Shown here piece by piece: positions 1 to 6,964 of a stretch of 18,272 nt of DNA (the stretch's first letter is position 1; every line of letters starts with the position of its first letter). The position numbers and the translations under genes were made by a program. The notes below the pieces were generated by a model that did no database searches, was not told the DNA's origin, and worked only from the letters and a program-made list of their open reading frames with translations. The stretch is from JABDDM01 sp038240295 (GTDB taxonomy: Bacteria > Bacteroidota > Ignavibacteria > Palsa-1295), in NCBI GenBank assembly GCA_038240295.1, contig JBBSDW010000062.1, forward strand, positions 1 through 18,272, read 5' to 3'.

Positions 1-27
1 ATAATCGAATTCAACGTGTAAGCAGGT

Positions 28-381
28 TCACCTTCTGCGCCTACCGCGTGAGTGCTTCTCTGGTGTGAGTCCCGCGCGAATTACTTCTTCGAGCGTAATA
101 TCGCCACGTTCGCGCAAGAGGCAGATCGCCTCGAGGATTGCTGTGGAATCGAGTGTATCACCGAGCAAACTTTCGCCAAAGAGTGACGCGACGGAGCAAC
201 TTAACGCCTTCGAAAGCAGCAAAAGCGTAGTCACATCGGGCTCCGTCAAGCCTTTTTCGTACTTCCACAGCGTTTGAGGTGAGGTTTTAGCTCGTGCCGC
301 AAGTGCTTCGCGGGAAAGATCCAAATCCTTCCGCCGTTTCCAGAGTCGTTCGCCAAAGTTCATCAGACGAAAATCCTGCAT
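28..381 (-). CDS. XRE-family helix-turn-helix transcriptional regulator
   Basis: A 117-residue protein whose first half (about residues 8-62) reads as a Cro/C1-type HTH: FGERLWKRRKDLDLSREALA, then TSPQTLWKYEKG (recognition helix region) and the dimer-side LLLLSKALSCSVASLFG. Such proteins bind DNA operators as dimers in the cytoplasm. The C-terminal half (about 40 residues) is acidic-to-mixed and ends in a basic RGRRRR tail; I recognise no effector domain. The start was chosen at 381 because a perfect GGAGG lies at 386-390 on the minus strand, four bases from that ATG; an upstream in-frame ATG at 399 would bury this site. No toxin or phage partner lies beside it, so it may be a stand-alone regulator. 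It faces away from the NlpC/P60 gene, with a long intergenic region holding short repeats that could be its operators (inference). Confidence 0.85.
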   Translation of the reverse strand: MQDFRLMNFGERLWKRRKDLDLSREALAARAKTSPQTLWKYEKGLTEPDVTTLLLLSKALSCSVASLFGESLLGDTLDSTAILEAICLLRERGDITLEEVIRAGLTPEKHSRGRRRR

Positions 382-401
382 AAATCCTCCGATTCGCATT
401 C

Positions 402-414
402 AGAAAACGCGCTA
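402..414. repeat. 13-base exact direct repeat, first copy (second at 887-899)
   Basis: AGAAAACGCGCTA occurs at 402-414, in the leader of the XRE regulator about 20 bases before its start, and again at 887-899, in the leader of the NlpC/P60 gene. An exact 13-mer within 500 bases is unlikely by chance. It could be an operator for the adjacent regulator; that is inference. Confidence 0.5.
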
Positions 415-444
415 CGCTTACGATTTCGATAAGCCATTCCATGT

Positions 445-543
445 GAACACCTTAGCGCTCATCCGTAGCAAGACCCTAAAGCGCACGCCTCAACAATCCT
501 TAACAGAGGGATGCGAATTCTGTGCGAACACCACTCATCCGTA
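445..543. repeat. Two-block direct repeat GAACACC...CTCATCCGTA
   Basis: GAACACC plus CTCATCCGTA is found at 445-451/458-467 and again at 526-532/534-543. The gap between the blocks is 6 bases in the first copy and 1 in the second. The 10-base block is exact. The element lies upstream of the XRE regulator and could be part of its control region. Confidence 0.4.
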
Positions 544-1146
544 ATTGCCGAAGTGATTAATAGTGAAGAATTGGGGCGAGAGGATTGTACAATAAAATAA
601 AAGGATGGCAGGTTCGGTCTTTTCCACTAAGGATAAACGCGTGCGCTTTTCGTCAGCAGATCTCTGGTTCAATCTGCCAATTGTCGGAGTGAGCAAGAAT
701 CTTCACTTTAACGTAGGATCGGTGAAGGAGCCGCGTCAAAGTTAGGCCATGCGATCCACCGAATTCCAGAACGGATACGCTACATTTTTTAGTTGGAAAT
801 GGTTGCTGTGGCAGAAAACGGGTCAATTATGCGACAGCGAGGAGAAAATTCCAAGTAGGAAAATGACGAATTTTTGCCAAAATGCAAGAAAACGCGCTAT
901 GGCTCAGTAGTGGAAGCTGTTCCATATCGGGGAAATATGCGAACATTTTACTGGACTGTTTCAGGATTAGGAGATAAGCGGGACGAAAATTTTCTGGATT
1001 TCGTTGGAGGCTCTGAAAGTTTCGTATATTCGCACTCCAAAGTTGCCCATCGATCTATGGCAAGCGCCCAGTACGGACGTTTCCCACAGACCGCCGACGC
1101 AGCCCAGGGCAGTTCTGTTCCAACCGTTTATAATAACCGAACCCGC

Positions 1147-2127
1147 ATGACCAATATGATCATACGGCGTTTAGGCTCGGCACTCGTTGTCGTACTTACA
1201 GCAGGTTTCCTGATGTCGAGTACGCCTGCCACGTCTAACGCCAGTAGGCATGCAGTGGGACATGGTAGGAAAGCATCGCATAGCGCTTCAAGCAAGCACA
1301 AACGTTATGCCAAGCTCTCCCACAGGCACCATGTTACGCAGCACCCGCTTACAAGCGCAGAAAAGCAGTCGATGATCGAGAAGATCCAGTCTCTGGCATC
1401 GAACTCGACCGTCGTTTCCGAAGATAGCATCTTAGCCTCGAAGGATACCTTCGTCGGCACAGAAGCTTCCAAGCTCGATATTCAAAAAGATCTCGCCGAA
1501 GAAGCGAAGGAACAGCTCGCCGAAGATACGTCTGACGTATCGATCGAGCAGTTCTTCAAAATGCGCCCAGGCGCAGTCGGTGCGGAGTCTGTCGATCCTA
1601 ATACAGCAAAATCGCGCCAGGAGGATTTCGCACTTTTCGATGAGGAAAATCCTGGGACCACAGCCCAGCGATCCGACATCATGAAGCAGATCATCGACTG
1701 GCTCGGTACGCGATATTCGTTTGGCGGTGAAAGCCGCACTGGCATCGATTGTTCGGCCTTTACGCGTGCCGTGTTCGTCAAAGCCTTTGGCGTCACGCTG
1801 CCACGCACCGCATTTCTGCAGCATCAGTTGGGAGACGCTGTCGCTCAATCGAAACTCAAATTCGGCGATCTCGTATTCTTCCATACCGCCAATTATTCGC
1901 CTGTATCGCATGTGGGTGTCTATATCGGTGAAGGACTCTTCGCCAATGCATCCTGCTCGCGTGGTGTCTCGATCGCATCGCTTTCGAACACCTACTGGTC
2001 GAAGCGCTTCATCGGTGGCAAGCGCCTCTTCACCAATAGCCAGATGGCCGAAAGTGTGAAACAGCAGATCATCCAGATGGCTGCCGACGAGAATAATGCT
2101 GACGCCCAGCAATCCGATGAGAATTAA
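1147..2127 (+). CDS. Secreted NlpC/P60 (C40) cell-wall peptidase
   Basis: A 326-residue exported protein. Residues 1-32 form a signal peptide (basic IIRR, hydrophobic SALVVVLTAGFLM, polar end). Residues 33-66 are rich in His, Lys and Ser. A predicted helical, acidic linker (about 70-170) precedes the C-terminal NlpC/P60 domain (about 178-295). Such domains cleave D-gamma-glutamyl-diaminopimelate or related peptide bonds in peptidoglycan. The catalytic Cys is C202 in GIDCSAF and the His is H255 in SHVGVYIG. The third polar residue, His in E. coli Spr (VHAS), is Asn267 here (FANAS), a substitution known in the family. The frame is open back to 874, but ATG 1147 is chosen because the signal peptide begins there; ATG 1156 is an alternative. 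No clear SD is seen. A strong intrinsic terminator follows, so the gene is probably monocistronic. Confidence 0.88.
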   Translation: MTNMIIRRLGSALVVVLTAGFLMSSTPATSNASRHAVGHGRKASHSASSKHKRYAKLSHRHHVTQHPLTSAEKQSMIEKIQSLASNSTVVSEDSILASKDTFVGTEASKLDIQKDLAEEAKEQLAEDTSDVSIEQFFKMRPGAVGAESVDPNTAKSRQEDFALFDEENPGTTAQRSDIMKQIIDWLGTRYSFGGESRTGIDCSAFTRAVFVKAFGVTLPRTAFLQHQLGDAVAQSKLKFGDLVFFHTANYSPVSHVGVYIGEGLFANASCSRGVSIASLSNTYWSKRFIGGKRLFTNSQMAESVKQQIIQMAADENNADAQQSDEN

Positions 2128-2189
2128 GCTGCCATCCGAAGAGAATTAAGATCGTCTAAAGATTTCTCTTCCTGACTGTTCTTTAATAG

Positions 2190-2220
2190 AGCCTCGGCCA
2201 AACAGCCGAGGCTTTTTTTA
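2190..2220 (+). terminator. Rho-independent terminator of the NlpC/P60 gene
   Basis: Arms AGCCTCGGC (2190-2198) and GCCGAGGCT (2205-2213) pair perfectly around the loop CAAACA and run into a tract of Ts. It lies about 60 bases after the peptidase stop and separates it from smpB. Confidence 0.92.
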
Positions 2221-2310
2221 TTTGTCGATTAGCTGACGTGAGAGAAAGTTACGGCTCTCGGGTCACACTACGCTCTTTCATTGTGTTACCTCCGCTCGCA
2301 GATTGCAATT

Positions 2311-2793
2311 ATGTCAAGCCCAACCAGACCGACCGACCGACCGAAAAAAGCTCAGCCGATTACTCCGATCGCCGACAACCGTCGTGCGCGTCATGAATAT
2401 GCTATCCTCGAAGAGATCGAAGCGGGGATCATGCTGACGGGTACCGAAGTCAAAGCGTTGCGCGAAGGAAAGGCGATGCTTTCGGATGGGTACGGCAAGG
2501 TCGATAAAGGAGAGTTGTGGCTGGAGAACGTTCACATCGGTCACTTCAAACAAGGCAACCTCTTCAATCACGAAGAAAAGCGAAAGCGCAAGTTGCTCGT
2601 GCATCGTCGCGAGTTGGAGAAGCTTACGGTCAAACTGAAAGACACAGGAGTGACACTCGTTGCACTGAGACTCTATTTCAAAGGCAACAAGATCAAAGTC
2701 TCGCTGGGGCTCGCCAAAGGCAAGCATGCCTACGACAAACGCGCGACGATCAAAGAGCGAGATATCAAGCGCGAGATGCGCCGCGAGGATTAA
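2311..2793 (+). CDS. smpB: SsrA-binding protein SmpB
   Basis: A 160-residue SmpB, the partner of tmRNA in trans-translation; it brings alanyl-tmRNA into ribosomes stalled on broken mRNAs. The sequence shows the family's order of motifs: NRRARHEYAILEEIEAGI, LTGTEVKALREGKA, then ENVHIGHF, and the basic ending KGKHAYDKRATIKERDIKRE that inserts into the ribosome. Length is normal for the family. The frame opens at a TTG at 2281, but ATG 2311 gives the usual short polar N-terminus and is preferred. tyrS follows 18 bases after the stop on the same strand, so the two are probably co-transcribed. No tmRNA gene is seen in the window. Confidence 0.96.
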   Translation: MSSPTRPTDRPKKAQPITPIADNRRARHEYAILEEIEAGIMLTGTEVKALREGKAMLSDGYGKVDKGELWLENVHIGHFKQGNLFNHEEKRKRKLLVHRRELEKLTVKLKDTGVTLVALRLYFKGNKIKVSLGLAKGKHAYDKRATIKERDIKREMRRED

Positions 2794-2811
2794 GCTAAGC
2801 AAGAGATTTCC

Positions 2812-4032
2812 ATGAATGAGAAGAAAAGCTTTCCGGCACTGAACGAACAGATGGATGAGATTCGGCGCGGCGTTGTCGATCTCATTAGCGAAGCCGATCT
2901 GGCAAAAAAGATCGAGCGAGCGATCGCGACCGGCGTACCGCTCACGGTCAAGCTCGGCGCTGATCCGAGCACAGCCGATCTGCATATTGGTCACGGGGTG
3001 GTCTTAAGGAAGCTTCGCACGTTTCAGGATCTCGGACATCAGGCAACGCTGATCATCGGTGACTTCACGGCAATGATCGGCGATCCCACAGGCCGCAGCA
3101 AAACTCGTCCGATCCTCACCCAGGAAGAGACACAGAAAAATGCGGAGTCGTATGTCGAGCAGGTTTCGAAGATCCTGGATCCATCTGCGCTTAAGATTCG
3201 GTATAACAGCGAGTGGCTCGGTGTCATGAACTTCGCAGATGTGATCAAACTGGCGGCAACCTACACGGTGAGCCAGATGATCGAGCGCGAGGATTTCAAC
3301 AAACGCTGGAATGAAGAGCAGCCGATCTCGCTCCATGAGCTCATGTATCCGCTTGCGCAAGGATACGATTCGGTCGCGATCAAATCGGATGTTGAACTTG
3401 GCGGCACCGACCAGAAATTTAACTTGCTTGTCGGCCGAGAACTGCAGCGCCACGTCGGTCAGGAGCCACAGTGCATCCTCACGACGCCGCTCATCGAAGG
3501 CACGCACGGCGAGCGCAAGATGTCGAAATCCTACGGCAACTCGATCAACTTCACCGACTCGCCCGATGAAATGTTCGGCAAGACGATGTCGATTCCGGAT
3601 AGCCTGATCTATAAGTATTTCGTCTATGCGACGAACGTCAAAGAGTTGAGCGAGATCAAATCGCAGTTGGATAGCGGCGCAAATCCTCGCGATCTAAAAG
3701 TACGATTAGCGCAGGAGATCATCAAAAGCTTTTACGACGAGGAGGCAGGTGTGCAGGCATACGACCGCTTCACGACAATGTTCGTGAAGAAGGATGTGCC
3801 GGATGTCATTGACGAACTTCTGCTCACTTCCGCCGCAGAATTGCCACTCGCAAAGTTCATTGCTGAGCAAAAGCTTGCTGCATCGAACACCGATGCACGT
3901 CGCTTGATACGCGAAGGCGCAGTGAGCATCAATGGTGAAAAGATAGCCGACGAAAAAGCGAACTTCACTCCATCGCCTGAAGGTGTTGTGCTGAAAGTAG
4001 GGAAGCGGAAATTCTTGCGCGTGAAGTGTTAA
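2812..4032 (+). CDS. tyrS: Tyrosyl-tRNA synthetase
   Basis: A 406-residue class I aminoacyl-tRNA synthetase that charges tRNA-Tyr with tyrosine in the cytoplasm. The HIGH signature is at residues 58-61 (DLHIGHG) and KMSKS at 236-240. In between are the TyrRS-typical GDFTAMIGDPTGRSK, LMYPLAQGYDSV and ELGGTDQKFNLL. An S4-like RNA-binding domain ends the protein (about residues 343-406, with TDARRLIREGAVSINGEKI). The length and the GDPTGRSKTRP motif suggest the longer TyrZ-like bacterial subgroup. It lies 18 bases after smpB. It ends tail to tail with the sugar operon: its TAA (4030-4032) shares TTAA with the opposite gene's stop, leaving no room for a terminator between them. Confidence 0.97.
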   Translation: MNEKKSFPALNEQMDEIRRGVVDLISEADLAKKIERAIATGVPLTVKLGADPSTADLHIGHGVVLRKLRTFQDLGHQATLIIGDFTAMIGDPTGRSKTRPILTQEETQKNAESYVEQVSKILDPSALKIRYNSEWLGVMNFADVIKLAATYTVSQMIEREDFNKRWNEEQPISLHELMYPLAQGYDSVAIKSDVELGGTDQKFNLLVGRELQRHVGQEPQCILTTPLIEGTHGERKMSKSYGNSINFTDSPDEMFGKTMSIPDSLIYKYFVYATNVKELSEIKSQLDSGANPRDLKVRLAQEIIKSFYDEEAGVQAYDRFTTMFVKKDVPDVIDELLLTSAAELPLAKFIAEQKLAASNTDARRLIREGAVSINGEKIADEKANFTPSPEGVVLKVGKRKFLRVKC

Positions 4033-4949
4033 GCCGTGATCGGCTGCTTATTGAGCATGATCTTGTACTGAGCGATCGCTTTACCAAGTTCTTCCTCGAC
4101 TGAATTGGGCTGCATGATCCGCTCGAATCGCTCATCATAGAGCACCGCATCGACCCTCTTTGGGACATGCCATGTGTCGAGTGCAGATTTGGTGATACGC
4201 TGCGGAGCGTCGCGAAGGCCCGCACTCGCGAGCATCTCGCCGACATGAAACGGAGTGGTGTATCCTTTGTCGTAAATATTCCAGATGCCGTTCCAGTCTT
4301 CCTCCGCATTGAGTAGCGTCTCGACTGTCTTGATTATGATCGCGGCGCTGCTCATCGAGTTCGGTGTGTCGATGAGTCCGGGATAGCGCAGCAACTTCGA
4401 AAGAGTGTTGCGTGGCGATACCAGCTCAGAAAACACCTGACGGGGGCGGAGCACCGCAACCATGGTTGAATCTCGTTGAAGCAAAAGCGCGTCGGACGCA
4501 GCTTTGGTCCACGAGTAAAGACAAGCCGGAGATGCGGGACGCGTCGGAGTAAACGGTTCTCCCTTTTCGTCGAACGGTCCGTCCCAAATGCAGCCGCTCG
4601 ATAAATGGAGAAATCGAACGGTGGCTTTGTGCTTTAGATTATGCGCGAGCAGTCTTCCATAAAGTTCGACGGGTGCTTCAACATTCGAGCGAACGGCCTC
4701 GCGCGCATTTGCTTCGCACCAGGCAAGATCGGTGCGGCCCGCAGCATTGATAACTGCGTAGGGCATCAACTCTGCAAGCGATTGCGAGGATAGATCGGCG
4801 ATGTCGGATGTCCACTGCACGATCTCGAATCCCTTTAGTCCCGAAGCAAGTGCGCTCCCAACCTGACCGCGCCCAATGATTATGATCTTCTGCAAATGAG
4901 TCTTGATTATTGTGCGACTTGCGCGCGCGCCTGCAACTCCGCCAGCCAT
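4029..4949 (-). CDS. RmlD-like NAD(P)-dependent reductase, probable bifunctional dTDP-4-keto-6-deoxyglucose 3,5-epimerase/4-reductase (UER/NRS-ER type)
   Basis: A Rossmann-fold extended SDR of 306 residues if started at the ATG. Numbered from that ATG, GRGQVGSA (26-33) is the NAD(P) site and YSWTK (145-149) the catalytic Tyr/Lys pair. Ordinary RmlD reduces the 4-keto group of dTDP-6-deoxy-L-lyxo-4-hexulose, the last step to dTDP-L-rhamnose. This protein instead resembles plant UER1/NRS-ER from memory: WCEAN..RSNV, SSGCIW, PRN..SK..RY and PNSM line up with WCES..RTNV, ATGCIF, PRN..TK..RY and PNSM. C120 and K185 fall where I recall NRS/ER placing its epimerase residues Cys115 and Lys183. That would let one enzyme replace RmlC, which is absent here. 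The ATG start overlaps rmlB by 43 bases; a TTG at 4895, 11 bases after the rmlB stop, gives a tighter family-like N-terminus (QKIIIIGRGQVG) and may be the real start. It is the last gene of the operon. Confidence 0.85.
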   Translation of the reverse strand: MAGGVAGARASRTIIKTHLQKIIIIGRGQVGSALASGLKGFEIVQWTSDIADLSSQSLAELMPYAVINAAGRTDLAWCEANAREAVRSNVEAPVELYGRLLAHNLKHKATVRFLHLSSGCIWDGPFDEKGEPFTPTRPASPACLYSWTKAASDALLLQRDSTMVAVLRPRQVFSELVSPRNTLSKLLRYPGLIDTPNSMSSAAIIIKTVETLLNAEEDWNGIWNIYDKGYTTPFHVGEMLASAGLRDAPQRITKSALDTWHVPKRVDAVLYDERFERIMQPNSVEEELGKAIAQYKIMLNKQPITA

Positions 4950-5911
4950 TCTTGATTATTCAGATACCATTCGATCGTCCGCTCGAGGCCTTCTTGGAAA
5001 TTTGTTTTTGGTCTCCAGCTAAGTTCGATTTCCGAACTTGACCAATCCATTGCATAACGTCGGTCATGCCCCGGTCGGTCGCGCACGTGCTCGATCTTTG
5101 ACAACAGTGCGTCAGGCGGTTGATCCTGGTGCTGAGCGATCGAACGCAATACCGAAGTTGCGAGATCGATATTTTTCACTTCGCTCGAACCCCCGAATAA
5201 GTAAACACATCCAGGTTTCCCGCGCTCGATCACGGAAAAAATGCCTTCGCAATGATCGTCGACAAAGATCCAGTCGCGAACCTGTTGCCCGTCGCCATAG
5301 ACGGGAATCGGCTCACCTGCAATGGCGCGGGTGATGATCGTCGGAATGAATTTTTCCGGATACTGAAATCTGCCATAATTATTCGTGCACCGCGTTACGC
5401 GAACATCGTAGCCATGCGTGTGATAAAAGCTCAGCGCAAGATGGTCGGCGGCAGCTTTCGAAGCAGAATATGGACTTGATGGTTTGATCGGTGACGCACG
5501 CGAAAAGCGCTCGCTGCCCGTTACGCTACCGTACACCTCATCGGTCGAGATCTGAAGGAACATCGGAACGCCAGCTGCGCGCATCGACTCGAGCAGGATC
5601 ACGGCGCCAAGCACGTTCGTCTCGGTAAAAATCCTTGCAGCTTCGATCGAGCGATCGACATGCGACTCTGCCGCGAAATTGATGCAGACATCGAACGGGC
5701 GCGCTGCGAGCGCATCCTCAACCGCCTTCGCGTTTGTTATCGAGCCTTCGGCAAAGCTATAATTCTCGGGATGAGGAATGTCCTTGAGGTTTGCGAGATT
5801 TCCCGCGTAAGTGAGGGCGTCGAAATTCAGCACGCGATGTCCGCGAGCGAGCGCCATGTGGATGAAGTTCGAGCCGATAAAGCCCGCGCCACCAGTGATG
5901 AAGAGGTTCAT
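4907..5911 (-). CDS. rmlB: dTDP-glucose 4,6-dehydratase
   Basis: A 334-residue extended SDR that converts dTDP-D-glucose to dTDP-4-keto-6-deoxy-D-glucose with bound NAD. GGAGFIG (7-13) is the nucleotide site. The dehydratase triad Thr-Asp-Glu is seen in STDEVYG (T123, D124, E125), and the catalytic Tyr/Lys pair is Y148/K152 in YSASK. Other family blocks are NFAAESHVDRSI, TRCTNNYGRFQYPEKFIPT, VYGDGQQVRDWIFVDDHC and the late HVRDRPGHDRRYAMD. Length is typical. The ATG directly abuts the stop codon of rmlA (TAGATG), and the 3' end meets or overlaps the reductase gene, so all three are one operon. Its product is the substrate for rhamnose formation by the next gene. Confidence 0.97.
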   Translation of the reverse strand: MNLFITGGAGFIGSNFIHMALARGHRVLNFDALTYAGNLANLKDIPHPENYSFAEGSITNAKAVEDALAARPFDVCINFAAESHVDRSIEAARIFTETNVLGAVILLESMRAAGVPMFLQISTDEVYGSVTGSERFSRASPIKPSSPYSASKAAADHLALSFYHTHGYDVRVTRCTNNYGRFQYPEKFIPTIITRAIAGEPIPVYGDGQQVRDWIFVDDHCEGIFSVIERGKPGCVYLFGGSSEVKNIDLATSVLRSIAQHQDQPPDALLSKIEHVRDRPGHDRRYAMDWSSSEIELSWRPKTNFQEGLERTIEWYLNNQEWLAELQARAQVAQ

Positions 5912-6682
5912 CTATTTCTGAAGTGTTGACGCAGCGTAGCGTGGCGTAGTCTGCCGAACAAGTTCATTCGCATGCGCCAGCGACTCGAACGTGCCGGCAT
6001 CGCTCCAGTAGCCCTCGAACATGGAGCACTGCAATCGGCCTGCTTTGAGATACGCATTGTTCACATCGGTGATCTCAAGTTCGCCACGGCCTGAAGGTTT
6101 CAGATCGCGAATGATCGAGAACACGTCGCCCGGATAGCAATAGATACCAGTGACCGCAAGATCGGAAGGAGGGGCGGTCGGCTTTTCGATGATCTCGGTA
6201 ACGCGAAAGCCGCTGCCGTTCGAACGATCCACGACTGCGACACCAAATCGCGCAGCATCTTCTACTTGCTTTAAAACGATATGCGCTGCGTCGCTTTGCA
6301 TGAACTGAGCGATGATGCCATCGATCGGGTCTTCAAAAATATTATCGCCAAGGATCACGCACATCGGCTGACCGTTCGTGAATCGCTCCGCAAGCCCAAG
6401 CGCTTGCGCGATGCCACCCGCTTCGTCCTGGACACGGTAGGTAAGTTGGCATCCGAATTCTTTGCCCGATCCAAGCAGCGAAATAAAATCGCCGACATGC
6501 TCGGTACCGGTTACGATCATGATGTCTTTGATGCCCGCGCCAACAAGTTTCTGGATCGGATAAAAGATCATCGGCATCTCGCCGATCGGTAGTAGATGTT
6601 TGTTCGTGACTTTGGTGCACGGAAAAAGGCGAGAACCCGTCCCGCCAGCAAGGATCACTCCGACACAACCGCCAACAGCCAT
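5912..6682 (-). CDS. rmlA: Glucose-1-phosphate thymidylyltransferase (short RmlA type)
   Basis: A 256-residue nucleotidyltransferase that joins glucose-1-phosphate and dTTP to make dTDP-glucose. The signature LAGGTGSRLFP (11-21) is followed by TKVTNKHLLPIGEMPMIFYP, VILGDNIFED (metal-binding Asp), EIIEKP, GRGELEITDVNN and YWSDAGTFESL. It is shorter than the ~290-residue RmlA of enterobacteria because the C-terminal extension is lacking, as in the short subgroup. It is the first gene of the operon and abuts rmlB with no gap. No SD is obvious before its ATG. The divergent intergenic region upstream holds the G-rich repeats. Confidence 0.95.
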   Translation of the reverse strand: MAVGGCVGVILAGGTGSRLFPCTKVTNKHLLPIGEMPMIFYPIQKLVGAGIKDIMIVTGTEHVGDFISLLGSGKEFGCQLTYRVQDEAGGIAQALGLAERFTNGQPMCVILGDNIFEDPIDGIIAQFMQSDAAHIVLKQVEDAARFGVAVVDRSNGSGFRVTEIIEKPTAPPSDLAVTGIYCYPGDVFSIIRDLKPSGRGELEITDVNNAYLKAGRLQCSMFEGYWSDAGTFESLAHANELVRQTTPRYAASTLQK

Positions 6683-6775
6683 CTGGAAAAGAAATTAGTC
6701 GTCAAACCTGCCCGCAATCCCATCTAACTCGTTTGCGGATTCAAGCGTTCTAAAACCGTTGAAGCCCCTCATTTT

Positions 6776-6920
6776 GAAGGAGTGGTTTGGGGTGGTCGTA
6801 ATTAAGCTCCTCCTTTCGAAGGAGGGGTTTGGGGTGGTTGAGCCCGCACCCGCCGACCACGAAACTGATATCGCGGCCACCGAAAGTAACTAACCCCAAC
6901 CCAGGAGGCGTTTGGGGTGG
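6776..6920. repeat. Three copies of a G-rich repeat (core GGAGKGGTTTGGGGTGGT)
   Basis: Two 21-base copies at 6776-6796 and 6818-6838 differ at one base and are spaced 42 bases apart. A third, diverged copy (AGGAGGCGTTTGGGGTGG) is at 6903-6920. The second copy forms a hairpin with arms CCTCCTT (6809-6815) and AAGGAGG (6819-6825). No ORF is supported here. It fits a small dispersed palindromic or REP-like repeat family between divergent genes; whether it recurs elsewhere in the genome cannot be seen. Confidence 0.75.
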
Positions 6921-6939
6921 GTGCGCGGGGCTTTGTGTG

Positions 6940-6947
6940 TATTTTTG
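6940..6947 (+). promoter_or_regulatory. Bacteroidetes-type -7 element TATTTTTG
   Basis: It matches TAnnTTTG exactly and lies 17 bases before the ATG of the B12-binding protein. A TTTG at 6911-6914 could be the -33 box, although the spacing (25) is a little long. Transcription would begin around 6954. Confidence 0.45.
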
Positions 6948-6964
6948 CCTAAACATAAAATCGG

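Larger units (their letters stand above)
382..1146. other. Gene-poor intergenic stretch between the regulator and the NlpC/P60 gene
   Basis: No convincing gene is seen in these ~765 bases. The reading frame of the peptidase is open back to 874, but the added residues resemble no domain and would put the signal peptide in mid-protein, so I treat them as non-coding leader. A 46-codon ORF at 605-745 has only AAGG abutting its ATG and looks random. TATAAT occurs at 1129-1134, without a matching -35 box, only 12 bases before the peptidase ATG. Short direct repeats are listed separately. Confidence 0.5.

Noticed and set aside
571..593. TTGGGG and TACAAT as a sigma-70 promoter
   Set aside because: The spacing is only 11 bases, far from the usual 17.
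605..745. A 46-codon plus-strand ORF between the regulator and the peptidase
   Set aside because: AAGG abuts the ATG too closely to act as an SD and the sequence shows no protein-like pattern.
1129..1134. TATAAT as a -10 box for a leaderless NlpC/P60 mRNA
   Set aside because: No -35 box at the right distance; the box alone is weak evidence, so it is mentioned but not called.
1432..2112. A 226-codon minus-strand ORF opposite the NlpC/P60 gene
   Set aside because: It lies antisense to a well-supported peptidase domain, has no recognisable domain or SD, and looks like a frame shadow.
2281..2310. TTG start extending SmpB by ten residues
   Set aside because: ATG 2311 gives the usual SmpB length and N-terminus.
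2314..2994. A 226-codon minus-strand ORF opposite smpB and the start of tyrS
   Set aside because: Both plus-strand genes are unmistakable; the antisense frame spans two genes and matches nothing.
6776..6920. CRISPR array from the repeated G-rich units
   Set aside because: Only three copies, uneven spacing, diverged third copy, no cas genes; they fit dispersed intergenic repeats better.
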